Below the pieces are notes generated by a model. That model did not search any database and was not told the origin of the DNA. It was given only the letters and a program-made list of their open reading frames with translations. 64,000 nt of DNA from Marseilla massiliensis (lineage in GTDB: Bacteria > Bacteroidota > Bacteroidia > Bacteroidales > Bacteroidaceae): contig NZ_JACJJL010000013.1 of NCBI RefSeq assembly GCF_016899955.1, positions 1-64,000 on the forward strand. The letters are read 5' to 3'. The position numbers were made by a program, and so were the translations under genes. The number at the start of each line of letters is the position of its first letter. Within the stretch, counting starts at the first letter, position 1. This document shows, one piece after another, positions 8,777 through 16,667 of this stretch.

Positions 8777-9940
8777 ATGGCAATTATTAAGTGTCCGGAG
8801 TGCGGCCACCAGGTCAGCGACCACGCAAAGACCTGTCCGAACTGTGGTATTGAGATTGAGGGCAACATAAAAAAATGCCCGGAGTGTGGAGAGATTGTGT
8901 TCAAGGAAGCTGACAGTTGTCAGGCTTGCCATCATCAGTTTGCCGGCCACGCCGTGGCCCCGGCCGGCAGTCAGGCTGATGGTTCGGAGGTGGTGCAGGT
9001 GGTGGCTCAGTATGAGTCTGACGGCCGTGAAGACGCCGGCAGGCCGCGTGGTTCCAATGGACGGGGCCGACGGGTGACCACCATCGTGGCCGTAGCGTTT
9101 GTCATAGCCCTGCTCGTGGTGTTCGGGGGCATGTATTTCTATCAGAACACGCAAGAGAAGAACGAGATAGAGGCTTACCAAAATGCCATGGCAAGCGACG
9201 AGCCGGCAGTGTTGGCCAACTTCCTCGACATATATACCGACGCCCCCGCCGCACACCGCGATTCGGTGTCGGCCAGGCTCGACAACCTGAAGAGGGTTGA
9301 CACCGAGTGGGACAACGCCGTTGCCAGTGGTTCGAAGGCTGCAATAGAGCGTTATGTCAAGATGCACCCCAACAGCGTCCACCTGGTTGAGGCCAAGTTG
9401 AAGATTGACTCTCTCGACTGGGTTGCGGCCACCGAGGACAATACCGTCGAGGCATACAAGGCCTATATGGAGAACCACGCTGAGGGACTCTATGTCTACG
9501 AGGCGCAGAAACGCTTTGAGGAACTTGACGCCCAGCAGGTTACCGACAAGGACAAGCAAGACGTTAGCAGTCTTTTCTCCGGGTATTTCACGGCGTTGGC
9601 AGCCAACGATGAAGACGGTGTGACCGCGTGTCTGGCAAACATAATGACAAGTTTCCTGCATAAGGCCGATGCCACCAAGGTGGATGTGATAGAATACATG
9701 AAGCGCATGCACTCTCAGGCCGACATCACGCGGATGTCGTTCAGGATGAATAACGACTGGAAGATAGAGAAGATTCCGGCGGCCGACGGTGCTTACGGCT
9801 ATAGCGTCACGTTCTCTGTTGACCAAAAGTTGGAGCACACCGACCCGGCCAACAATGCGTTTACCACTCTGAAGGTAGAGGCGAAGGTGTCGCCCGACAT
9901 GAAGATTTCAGAACTTAACATGAAGAAGATTGTGCAGTGA
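8777..9940 (+). CDS. Zinc-ribbon membrane protein of unknown function
   Basis: A 387-residue protein opening with tandem zinc-ribbon motifs: CPECGHQVSDHAKTCPNC (residues 5-22), then a second pair CPECGE / CQACHH (about 33-52). A basic, Gly-rich linker leads to one transmembrane segment (VAVAFVIALLVVFGGMYFY, about residues 103-121). The remaining ~260 residues are extracytoplasmic and contain repeated helical stretches (DEPAVLANFLDIYTDAPAAHR; SKAAIERYVKMHPNSVH; NTVEAYKAYMENHAEG) that look like three divergent copies of one helical-repeat unit, then an NTF2-like beta-rich end. This zinc_ribbon-TM-repeat layout is common in Bacteroidales and its function is unknown to me. The ATG at 8777 is chosen because the CxxC motif begins right after it. 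Confidence 0.8.
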   Translation: MAIIKCPECGHQVSDHAKTCPNCGIEIEGNIKKCPECGEIVFKEADSCQACHHQFAGHAVAPAGSQADGSEVVQVVAQYESDGREDAGRPRGSNGRGRRVTTIVAVAFVIALLVVFGGMYFYQNTQEKNEIEAYQNAMASDEPAVLANFLDIYTDAPAAHRDSVSARLDNLKRVDTEWDNAVASGSKAAIERYVKMHPNSVHLVEAKLKIDSLDWVAATEDNTVEAYKAYMENHAEGLYVYEAQKRFEELDAQQVTDKDKQDVSSLFSGYFTALAANDEDGVTACLANIMTSFLHKADATKVDVIEYMKRMHSQADITRMSFRMNNDWKIEKIPAADGAYGYSVTFSVDQKLEHTDPANNAFTTLKVEAKVSPDMKISELNMKKIVQ

Positions 9941-9985
9941 CGGTTTTTTCGGGCCGTCAGCCCAATGGCCCTTGTGGCTTGTCGC

Positions 9986-10026
9986 CCCCCGGTGTGGCCT
10001 GGCGTTTCTGCCGGCCGCACCGGGGG
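9986..10026 (+). terminator. Strong hairpin terminator after the zinc-ribbon gene
   Basis: A 14-bp stem (left 9986-9999, right 10013-10026) with one G-U pair and a 13-base loop, followed by CTGCCTTTTG. Confidence 0.55.
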
Positions 10027-10444
10027 CTGCCTTTTGTTGGGCTTGCCAGTGTGGCCGCGGCATATACAGAAATGGCTTTAATGTATAGGCGTGCCGCGCC
10101 TTATTCCGTTTTGTTGTGGCGTTGCTGTGGTACGTTTCCCGCCGTACTGGTGGCGGCCTGAGCCATTGGCGCGTGTTGCTCAAGCCTGATGATGCCATTT
10201 TTCGCGGTCTGATGTGGGGCGGGGCAGTGGTGGGCCGTTTGGCACGACTTTGGTCGGGGCGCGTGCCCGCGTCAGTCCCGGAATGTCGGCGTTGCCCTGT
10301 CGTCCACTATGTGTTGTTGCTTGACAGTTGTTTCCATGGTTTTCCTGTTGGTGCCAGGACTATACTTCCAAGCCTGTTTGCCTGTCTTGTGCTTTGCTGT
10401 TGAGGCTTCGCGTAATCTATTGGCAGCCAGACGGTTGGGCTTTT

Positions 10445-10532
10445 GTGCTGTTTGGTGTTGCCGTATGGGCCGTTCGGCATGCCGTTTCGGCCTGTTTTGA
10501 GTTCCCAAACGGCCCGTTCTGTGGTGGCGAAT
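10445..10532 (+). repeat. 22-bp repeat array A (four units)
   Basis: Core starts at 10445 (GTGCTGTTT), 10467 (GGGCCGTTC), 10489 (GGCCTGTTT) and 10511 (GGCCCGTTC), spaced exactly 22 bases. The junction at 10507-10519 forms a near palindrome AAACGG-C-CCGTTC. It belongs to a seven-member family in this window. Confidence 0.7.
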
Positions 10533-10963
10533 AAATCGCAGTGACAATTAGTGCCGCTTTTGACGGCAATCCCCAATAGGCTGTCGGAGCCACAAAGCGG
10601 TTCAATTGTGTTGTTGTTATGGCAGTCCTTAGGTTTAGCCGGAGTTGTTGCCGGCAGTTAGGGGGAAGGGCGATAGCCATGCTTCCGCCTGTGTGATGTC
10701 GGTGTCTTGCCGTCATTACATGTATGTCAGAGCGGGCACCCGGAGCCAAGCGAACGTTTTGGGTGAAACATGCTGTGGTGGCCTTTGTGCACCACGGTTG
10801 CACAAACCAGTGGGAATATGCCGGGGGCAGGGGCGTGCGCACGCTTGAAAGCCGCCCGGCGCATGCCGTCCGGATGTTTGCCATGCCACAGCTTTGCAGC
10901 CTTGCAGTCATGACAAACACCCCAATCATTGGTCATTGGGCCGGTGGGGCGTGTGGCCTTTGG

Positions 10964-10996
10964 CATTGTTTGCATGCAGTGTGCATGCAAACAATG
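10964..10996. repeat. 15-bp perfect inverted repeat with 3-base loop
   Basis: Left arm 10964-10978 (begins CATTGTTTGC), loop GTG, right arm 10982-10996. The arms are perfect reverse complements and contain TGCATGCA-like cores. It sits at the 3' end of the minus-strand Cys-rich peptide gene and could end that operon, although no T-run follows on the minus strand; a dyad protein-binding site is the alternative. Confidence 0.65.
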
Positions 10997-10999
10997 GGT

Positions 11000-11227
11000 T
11001 TATGAATTTTTAAATGTGCGCCTGTTGTTGGCCGGCACCACAATGGCGCGCGAGCATCCGGGAGCCTTGCGGCCGTTTTTTTTGCGTGCCCGACGGGCCT
11101 GGTCGCGCAGGGCGCATCCCTTGCAACCGTGGCACGGGTCGCCGGCATTCCTGATTGCCGTGTAAGCGCGCCATCCGAGGTAGGCCGTGGCGCACGATAT
11201 TATGATGGCTACTATTATTGTTTGCAT
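11000..11227 (-). CDS. Small Cys-rich membrane protein (FeoB-associated type)
   Basis: A 75-residue protein with one N-terminal transmembrane helix (MQTIIVAIIISCATAYLGW) followed by a Cys cluster (DPCHGCKGCALRDQ, residues 31-44) and a very basic tail. This matches the short FeoB-associated Cys-rich membrane proteins of Bacteroidetes as I remember them. No feoA/feoB is nearby, so the association name may not describe its job. It is the third gene of a minus-strand operon; its ATG lies inside the end of the NUDIX gene (13-base overlap), which supports it over competing frames here. The C-terminal ~20 residues look unconstrained. Confidence 0.7.
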   Translation of the reverse strand: MQTIIVAIIISCATAYLGWRAYTAIRNAGDPCHGCKGCALRDQARRARKKNGRKAPGCSRAIVVPANNRRTFKNS

Positions 11228-11727
11228 AGGAAAAATCGTTTGTATTCTGATTCAAAATTTGGGGTCAGCACACCTTTCCCCATGGCTTCGGCTATCTCTT
11301 CGGCCGACCAGAAGCGCCCGCCGTCCAGTTCGTTGGCGTCGGGTGTTACCGGGCCGTCGTACAGTGTGCGGAAAACATGCACCAGTTCGCGTTCCACATC
11401 GCTCTCAAAGGTGTAGCGACCGAGGAACACGGGGGCGAATCCTGTTATCCCGAGTTCTTCGGCCACCTCGCGCATCAAGGCGTTCTCGATGCTCTCGCCG
11501 TAGCCTACATGCCCGCCGGTGGCAGTGTCCCATTTTCCCGGCTGCACGTCTTTCCATTGAGGTCGCTTCTGCAGGTACAGTTCTCCCCGGCTGTTGAACA
11601 CGTGCAGGTGTACCACAGGGTGTAGGGGCCTGAGTTTGCCGTGGGCCTCCTTCCTTGTTGTCTTGCCGGTCACCTCGCCCTGTTCGTTTACCACGGGCAG
11701 CATCTCACTGTAGTCGGTAGTGTCCAT
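11215..11727 (-). CDS. NUDIX hydrolase (IDI-like)
   Basis: A 170-residue NUDIX protein. The complete Nudix box is present at residues 72-94: G-H-V-G-Y-G-E, seven residues, REVAEELGI, giving the G-x5-E-x7-R-E-U-x-E-E-x-G-U pattern that binds Mg2+ and cleaves a diphosphate linkage. The start (ENE-like segment LPVVNEQGEVTGKTTR, then LHPVVHLHVF) is the arrangement of isopentenyl-diphosphate-isomerase-like NUDIX proteins, but the substrate is not determinable. It lies 10 bases downstream of the lipid-kinase gene on the minus strand and overlaps the following Cys-rich peptide gene. Confidence 0.88.
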   Translation of the reverse strand: MDTTDYSEMLPVVNEQGEVTGKTTRKEAHGKLRPLHPVVHLHVFNSRGELYLQKRPQWKDVQPGKWDTATGGHVGYGESIENALMREVAEELGITGFAPVFLGRYTFESDVERELVHVFRTLYDGPVTPDANELDGGRFWSAEEIAEAMGKGVLTPNFESEYKRFFLCKQ

Positions 11728-11737
11728 AAGTTGCTTG

Positions 11738-12775
11738 TCAGTTTCTGGTCAGCCTCTTTAGCAAGGCCTTGTTGATGGCGTGTATCCTCTTGCTTTGTTT
11801 CTCAAGGTCTTCCCTTACGTTGTTGAGATTGTTGAAGAAGTCAGAGAACACGTTGAGTATCACGTTTGGCAACCTCTCGCCTTCGGTGGCGTCGGGGTTG
11901 GTTATCATCTTTATTCCCCGCTCCTCAATGTGCACGTCAATGTCAGTTCCTGTCATTATAGGGTCGCCGTCATAGTGTATGGCGCCCGGTTGGCTTCTGT
12001 GAATGTGTATGCGCTTGGCCTTGAACGTCTTTATCTTTGAGTTTTTGTCGAGCGTCCCGTTAAACATGTCGATGCTTATTTGCGGAGCGTCGAATGCCGT
12101 AAACGGTTCCATTATGATTACGTCCATCAGCCCGTCGGTCATGGTGGCCTTCGGCGCTATGTATGCATTGTTGCCGTATTGCGACGCGTTGGCACATGCA
12201 ATGAGGAACGCTTTGTGCCTCGTTGCCTGAGTGTCGTCTTCCACTTCGTAGATTTCGGGTTTGTACTTCAAACCCTCCTTGAGCACGTTCTCCATGTATG
12301 TTATCGGGCCCCGCTTGCCTGCCTCAGCAAATTTCTGGCTTATGAATGCGTCAAACCCCATGCCGCATGTGCAGAAAAAGGGCATGCTGTTTATCACACC
12401 GTAATCAAGCGCCTCGATGTTGCACCTGTTTATTATAGCAATGGCTTTCTTTATGTCCATGGGTATGCTCAGGTGGCGGGCCAGGCCGTTGCCCGAACCG
12501 CACGGCACTATGCCGAGCGCCGTGTCCGAATGCACCAGTGAGCGGGCCACCTCGTTCACAGTGCCGTCTCCGCCTACGGCCACTGCTATGTCGGTCTTCT
12601 CCGCCACGCAACGGCTGGCAATCTCGGCCGCGTGGCCGGCGTATTCTGTGAATATGACTTGACTGTTGAACGCGCCCTTGTCAATGGACTCCCCTATTAT
12701 GCGTGGAATCTCATTCTTTCCGTGCGTTCCTGAGCGCGGGTTGACTATGAATACTATCTCTTTCTTCTGAACCAT
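11738..12775 (-). CDS. Diacylglycerol kinase / YegS-family lipid kinase
   Basis: A 345-residue member of the DAGK catalytic family that phosphorylates lipid hydroxyls with ATP. Motifs: VNPRSGT (residues 11-17, nucleotide-binding loop), GGDGTVNEV (68-76, catalytic loop) and CGSGNGLAR (about 92-100). Length is slightly longer than the usual ~300 because of a helical C-terminal extension (FSDFFNNLNNVREDLEKQSK). It is divergently arranged with serine palmitoyltransferase; a sphingoid-base or ceramide kinase role is an attractive guess from context only. A TAACTTTG box lies only 8 bases from the start codon, so the mRNA may be almost leaderless. First gene of a three-gene minus-strand operon. Confidence 0.88.
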   Translation of the reverse strand: MVQKKEIVFIVNPRSGTHGKNEIPRIIGESIDKGAFNSQVIFTEYAGHAAEIASRCVAEKTDIAVAVGGDGTVNEVARSLVHSDTALGIVPCGSGNGLARHLSIPMDIKKAIAIINRCNIEALDYGVINSMPFFCTCGMGFDAFISQKFAEAGKRGPITYMENVLKEGLKYKPEIYEVEDDTQATRHKAFLIACANASQYGNNAYIAPKATMTDGLMDVIIMEPFTAFDAPQISIDMFNGTLDKNSKIKTFKAKRIHIHRSQPGAIHYDGDPIMTGTDIDVHIEERGIKMITNPDATEGERLPNVILNVFSDFFNNLNNVREDLEKQSKRIHAINKALLKRLTRN

Positions 12776-12782
12776 CTCTATG

Positions 12783-12790
12783 CAAAGTTA
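12783..12790 (-). promoter_or_regulatory. -7 box (TAACTTTG, minus strand) for the lipid-kinase operon
   Basis: The plus strand reads CAAAGTTA. Transcription should begin around 12778, leaving only a few bases before the ATG whose first base is 12775. No matching TTTG was found at -33. Confidence 0.5.
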
Positions 12791-12886
12791 CATATTTACC
12801 TTGTAATAATACTGCTTCGCGGTATAAAAAATCACTAAATACTGGTTTTTTTTACTCAAAACAGGCATTCATTGATAAAAAATATG

Positions 12887-12894
12887 TAATTTTG
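12887..12894 (+). promoter_or_regulatory. -7 box (TAATTTTG) for serine palmitoyltransferase
   Basis: TAATTTTG matches TAnnTTTG and lies 36 bases before the ATG at 12931. A TTTG at -33 is not evident. Confidence 0.5.
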
Positions 12895-12930
12895 CAGCCT
12901 GTGTAAAAAAGAAAGAATTCATAACCAAAG

Positions 12931-14118
12931 ATGGGACAATTACAAGAAAGGTACAAGAATTATCGTGAGCCCCAGAAGTTTATGGCGGCAGGCGTGTATC
13001 CTTATTTCCGCGCAATAACCAGCAAGCAGGGCACGGAAGTTGAGATGGAAGGGCATAAGGTTCTTATGTTCGGCTCAAATGCTTATACAGGCCTTACCGG
13101 CGACCAGCGAATAATCGACGCAGCCAAGGCTGCGCTCGACAAGTATGGCTCAGGGTGTGCGGGAAGCCGTTTCCTCAATGGCACCCTCGATTTGCACATA
13201 CAGCTGGAAAAGGAGCTGGCCGAGTTTGAGGGCAAAGATGACTGCCTGTGCCTGTCGACCGGTTTCTCTGTCAATGCCGGTGTCATTCCTGCTGTAGTAG
13301 GCCGTGGAGATTATATAATATGTGACGATCGTGACCATGCGAGCATTGTAGATGGCCGTCGCTTGTCGTTTGCCAAGCAGCTGCATTATAAGCATAACGA
13401 CATGGAAGATCTTGAGAATCTGCTTAAGACCTTGCCATACGAGGCTGTGAAGCTGATTGTTGTTGACGGCGTGTTCTCAATGGAGGGCGACCTTTGCAAA
13501 TTGCCTGAGATTGTTGAGCTTAAGCATAAGTACAACTGTTCGGTGATGGTTGACGAGGCTCATGGCCTTGGCGTGTTTGGCAAAGAGGGTCGGGGAGTGT
13601 GCGATTATTTCGGGCTTACCGATGAGGTTGACCTCATTATGGGCACTTTCTCCAAGTCGCTTGCAAGCATCGGGGGCTTCATCGCCTCTGACAGTGACAC
13701 GATAAACTTCCTCAGGCATACTTGCCGCACTTATATATTCAGCGCGTCCAATACGCCGGCTGCAACTGCCGCCGCCTTAGAAGCCTTGCACATACTCAAG
13801 CAGGAGCCCGAGAGGATTGAGGCATTGTGGAAGGTCACTAATTACGCTCTGCGCCGTTTCCGTGAGGAAGGCTTTGAAATAGGTGACACAGAGAGTCCTA
13901 TCATTCCTTTGTATGTGCACGATGTAGACAAGACTTTCCTTGTTACTAAGTTGGCATTCGACGCCGGCGTGTTCATCAATCCTGTCATTCCGCCGGCTTG
14001 CGCACCGCAGGATACGCTGGTGAGGTTTGCCTTGATGGCTACACATACGGAAGAACAGGTTGAACGCGGCGTCCAGGCTTTGGCTAAAATCTTTAGGGAA
14101 CAAAATATAATAAAATAA
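12931..14118 (+). CDS. spt: Serine palmitoyltransferase (alpha-oxoamine synthase)
   Basis: A 395-residue PLP enzyme of the alpha-oxoamine synthase family that condenses serine with a fatty acyl-CoA, the first step of sphingolipid synthesis in Bacteroidales. Visible: substrate-site glycine-rich segment GSGCAGSRFLNGT (about residues 73-85), PLP Asp in DEAHGLG (D208) and Schiff-base lysine K242 in GTFSKS. The N-terminal lead QERYKNYREPQKFMAAGVYPYFR is, from memory, characteristic of the Bacteroides enzyme rather than of 2-amino-3-ketobutyrate ligase or AONS. It is monocistronic on the + strand, divergent from a lipid kinase, with a TAATTTTG box 36 bases upstream. The ligase KBL is the main alternative. 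Confidence 0.9.
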   Translation: MGQLQERYKNYREPQKFMAAGVYPYFRAITSKQGTEVEMEGHKVLMFGSNAYTGLTGDQRIIDAAKAALDKYGSGCAGSRFLNGTLDLHIQLEKELAEFEGKDDCLCLSTGFSVNAGVIPAVVGRGDYIICDDRDHASIVDGRRLSFAKQLHYKHNDMEDLENLLKTLPYEAVKLIVVDGVFSMEGDLCKLPEIVELKHKYNCSVMVDEAHGLGVFGKEGRGVCDYFGLTDEVDLIMGTFSKSLASIGGFIASDSDTINFLRHTCRTYIFSASNTPAATAAALEALHILKQEPERIEALWKVTNYALRRFREEGFEIGDTESPIIPLYVHDVDKTFLVTKLAFDAGVFINPVIPPACAPQDTLVRFALMATHTEEQVERGVQALAKIFREQNIIK

Positions 14119-14130
14119 ATTACCCGATAA

Positions 14131-14162
14131 TTTGCGTATTAAAGAAAATATATATACCTTTG
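14131..14162 (+). promoter_or_regulatory. Promoter of tRNA-Pro
   Basis: TTTG (14131-14134), 20-base spacer, TACCTTTG (14155-14162): a full match to the Bacteroidetes consensus. Transcription begins about 35 bases before the tRNA. Confidence 0.75.
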
Positions 14163-14204
14163 CACTCGCAAAAGCAAATGCATTGTTTTAGTAACTAAGG
14201 TGTT

Positions 14205-14278
14205 CGGGGTGTAGCGCAGCCCGGTAGCGCTCCTGGTTTGGGACCAGGCGGCCGCAGGTTCGAATCCTGTCGCCCCGA
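14205..14278 (+). tRNA. tRNA-Pro (anticodon TGG)
   Basis: A 74-nucleotide cloverleaf. The acceptor stem CGGGGTG (14205-14211) pairs with CGCCCCG (14271-14277) with one T-G pair; discriminator base is A. The anticodon stem CCTGG/CCAGG encloses loop TTTGGGA, giving anticodon TGG, and the T-loop is GGTTCGAATCC. CCA is not encoded. Confidence 0.97.
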
Positions 14279-14289
14279 CATTCTAAGAT

Positions 14290-14320
14290 AGGTGGAAGTT
14301 TAGCATGGCTTCCACCTTTT
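14290..14320 (+). terminator. Terminator after tRNA-Pro
   Basis: A 9-bp stem AGGTGGAAG (14290-14298) / CTTCCACCT (14309-14317) with a 10-base loop runs straight into a T-tract (TTTTTATA). Confidence 0.8.
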
Positions 14321-14942
14321 TATATATCGTTATCCCAAGTCCCAGGTGCTTTTTATGTTTCCTTTGTTATGTTTTGTTGCAAGTTTCTTTATGGGGCGGC
14401 GGATGTTATTTATAATGATGGCGACGTGGCAGTGTGCTTAACCGTGTGCCGCGGCCTCGGTGGTTTGTTCATATCGGGTGGTGGAAGGAGCATTGCCAGT
14501 GTCTTCAAGTCAGGTTTTGTTATTCCATCGGCATTCTGTCGTTAATTAAACCTTAAATTGAAGCTGGCCTGTATGCTTGGCTTTGTTTATCAATATGGAT
14601 TAACCGTAAATCCTGTTTTGCCTGTTTCTTGTTTCGCAGGATACAATCTCATTGCCTTGACGTGCATTTTGGGTCATATCATGACATGCGTTTTTCTTTG
14701 TGTCGGTATCTGGTTGGATTCTCCCAACAACAGGTGCTGTGTTTTGTTAACGTATTTGTTGATTTCTCGTATTTGCCAACTTCAATTAAAGAAGCGTTGC
14801 GCTTGATTCACTAAGTTTTACAAAAATTTCCCTAGAAATGAAGTTTTTGCTTGTTTTGTTTTCCCATTTGAGAAAATAATACTATTTTTGTGGGCGGAAA
14901 CAGAAACACATATATTGAACAATCATCATAAAAATTATTTAG
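14321..14942. other. Intergenic region between tRNA-Pro and kdgK
   Basis: No convincing gene. A hydrophobic, Cys-rich 82-codon frame at 14558-14806 lacks a family resemblance. The last ~120 bases are AT-rich and include the probable kdgK promoter box. Confidence 0.5.
14883..14890 (+). promoter_or_regulatory. -7 box (TATTTTTG) for kdgK
   Basis: TATTTTTG fits TAnnTTTG 52 bases before the ATG. TTTG copies nearby (14855, 14867) are at non-ideal spacing (24 and 12 bases). Confidence 0.4.
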
Positions 14943-15968
14943 ATGGCTAAAGTTGTAACATTAGGCGAGATTATGCTCCGCCTGTCTTCTCCTGGTCAGA
15001 AGAGATTCGTACAGAGTGATGTTTTTGATGTCGTTTATGGTGGAGGCGAGGCCAATGTGGCAGTAAGCTGCGCCAACTATGGTCATGATGCGTATTTCGT
15101 GTCCAAGTTGCCGAAGCATGAGATAGGCCAGTGCGCAGTCAATGCCTTGCGCCGTTATGGTGTCCACACAGATTTTATAGCTCGCGGCGGCAACCGTGTC
15201 GGAATCTACTATCTTGAGACAGGAGCATCAATGCGCCCCTCAAAGGTGATATACGACCGTGCCGGCAGCTCTATTGCCGAGGCCGATCCTCAGGACTTTG
15301 ATTTCGATAAGATTATGGAAGGGGCCGATTGGTTCCATTGGAGCGGCATAACCCCGGCCATCAGCGACAAGGCTGCAGAGCTGACCAAGCTTGCATGCGA
15401 GGCTGCCAAGCGCCATGGTGTGACCGTTTCTGTTGACCTTAATTTCCGCAAGAAGCTTTGGACGTCGGAAAAAGCCCAAAGCATCATGAAACCATTGATG
15501 AAGTATGTTGATGTTTGCATTGGCAATGAGGAAGACGCCCAGTTGTGTCTTGGCTTCAAGCCAGACGCAGATGTCGAGGGCGGAAAGACCGATGCCGAGG
15601 GCTACTACGGCATTTTCAAGGGCATGATGCAAGAGTTTGGCTTCAAGTATGTCGTTTCTACATTGCGTGAATCGCTGTCTGCCACACACAACGGATGGAA
15701 GGCTCTGATTTACAACGGCAAGGAGTTCTATCAGAGCAAGCACTATGACATTATGCCAATAATCGACCGTGTCGGTGGTGGTGACTCTTTCTCGGGTGGT
15801 CTCATCCACGGTTTGCTTACCTACCCTGACAACCAAGGCAAGGCATTGGAGTTTGCCGTGGCTGCATCGGCCTTGAAGCATACCATACCCGGCGACTTCA
15901 ACATGGTCAGCAAGGAAGAGGTTGAGGCACTTGCCGGTGGCGATGCCAGTGGTCGTGTTCAGCGTTAA
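14943..15968 (+). CDS. kdgK: 2-keto-3-deoxygluconate kinase (PfkB family)
   Basis: A 341-residue PfkB/ribokinase-family sugar kinase. The N-terminal signature (VTLGEIMLRLSSPG, then YGGGEANVAVSCANYG) and the C-terminal DRVGGGDSFSGGLIHG with catalytic Asp281 are clear. Specificity for 2-keto-3-deoxy-D-gluconate is inferred mainly from the neighbour: a KDPG aldolase gene starts 30 bases downstream, so the pair would convert KDG to KDPG and then to pyruvate and glyceraldehyde-3-phosphate (uronate/pectin catabolism or Entner-Doudoroff). The sequence is typical of the Bacteroidales proteins annotated as KdgK. Confidence 0.88.
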   Translation: MAKVVTLGEIMLRLSSPGQKRFVQSDVFDVVYGGGEANVAVSCANYGHDAYFVSKLPKHEIGQCAVNALRRYGVHTDFIARGGNRVGIYYLETGASMRPSKVIYDRAGSSIAEADPQDFDFDKIMEGADWFHWSGITPAISDKAAELTKLACEAAKRHGVTVSVDLNFRKKLWTSEKAQSIMKPLMKYVDVCIGNEEDAQLCLGFKPDADVEGGKTDAEGYYGIFKGMMQEFGFKYVVSTLRESLSATHNGWKALIYNGKEFYQSKHYDIMPIIDRVGGGDSFSGGLIHGLLTYPDNQGKALEFAVAASALKHTIPGDFNMVSKEEVEALAGGDASGRVQR

Positions 15969-15998
15969 TGGATTAAGAAGTTTCAAAACTATATAGAA

Positions 15999-16667
15999 AT
16001 GGCAAGATTTGATAAGATGGCAGTTCTGGCAAAGATGGGCCAGACAGGCATGGTGCCGGTGTTTTACCACAAAGATGCCGAGGTGGCAAAGAAGGTGATA
16101 AAGGCTTGCTACGATGGTGGTGTACGTGCTTTTGAGTTTACCAACCGCGGTGACTTTGCCCAGGACGTATTTGCCGAAGTGGTGAAGTATGCGGCTGTTG
16201 AGTGCCCCGAGCTTGCTCTCGGTGTCGGTTCGGTTGTCGACCCGGCCACTGCCGCACTTTACATCCAGCTTGGAGCTTGCTTCGTGGTAGGCCCGTTGTT
16301 CAACCCGGAAGTGTCGAAGATATGCAACCGCCGCCTGATTCCTTATACCCCCGGTTGCGGCAGCGTGTCGGAAATCGGTGCCGCCCAGGAGACCGGATGC
16401 GACCTTTGCAAGGTGTTCCCCGGCGACGTGCTCGGGCCGAAGCTCGTTAAAGGTTTGCTCGCGCCCATGCCATGGTCGAAGCTGATGGTAACGGGAGGCG
16501 TGTCGCCCGACGAAGCCAACCTGACATCGTGGATAGAAGCAGGTGTGTTCTGCGTTGGCATGGGGTCAAAGTTGTTCCCGAAAGACGTGGTGGCTGCCGG
16601 CAATTGGCAGGCCATAACAGACAAGTGCGTGGAGGCTCTTGGTTATATTGCTAAGGCACGCGCATAA
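15999..16667 (+). CDS. eda: 2-keto-3-deoxy-6-phosphogluconate aldolase
   Basis: A 222-residue class I aldolase of the KDPG/KHG family cleaving KDPG to pyruvate and glyceraldehyde-3-phosphate. Features: [16 protein letters not shown] at the start, the strand [40 protein letters not shown], and the lysine-bearing segment [15 protein letters not shown] for the Schiff base and phosphate binding, followed by [12 protein letters not shown]. It is co-transcribed with kdgK (30-base gap). A hairpin with a T-rich end (16680-16718) follows 12 bases after the stop. Confidence 0.92.
   Translation: MARFDKMAVLAKMGQTGMVPVFYHKDAEVAKKVIKACYDGGVRAFEFTNRGDFAQDVFAEVVKYAAVECPELALGVGSVVDPATAALYIQLGACFVVGPLFNPEVSKICNRRLIPYTPGCGSVSEIGAAQETGCDLCKVFPGDVLGPKLVKGLLAPMPWSKLMVTGGVSPDEANLTSWIEAGVFCVGMGSKLFPKDVVAAGNWQAITDKCVEALGYIAKARA

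Larger units (their letters stand above)
9941..10999. other. 1.06-kb region without recognisable genes
   Basis: This is the largest gap in the window. The open frames on either strand are short, overlapping and rich in Cys, Trp and Arg without family resemblance, so I see no gene. It holds the terminator hairpin at 9986, the 22-bp repeat array at 10445-10532 and the long perfect palindrome at 10964-10996. It separates a + strand gene from the end of a minus-strand operon. Confidence 0.55.

Noticed and set aside
10116..10929. Several 70-170-codon frames on both strands
   Set aside because: They overlap one another and cross the 22-bp array; composition is rich in Cys, Trp, Arg, Pro and Gln with no family resemblance.
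14558..14806. Hydrophobic Cys-rich 82-codon frame after tRNA-Pro
   Set aside because: No promoter, ribosome-binding site or recognisable family; hydrophobicity follows from the T-rich base composition.
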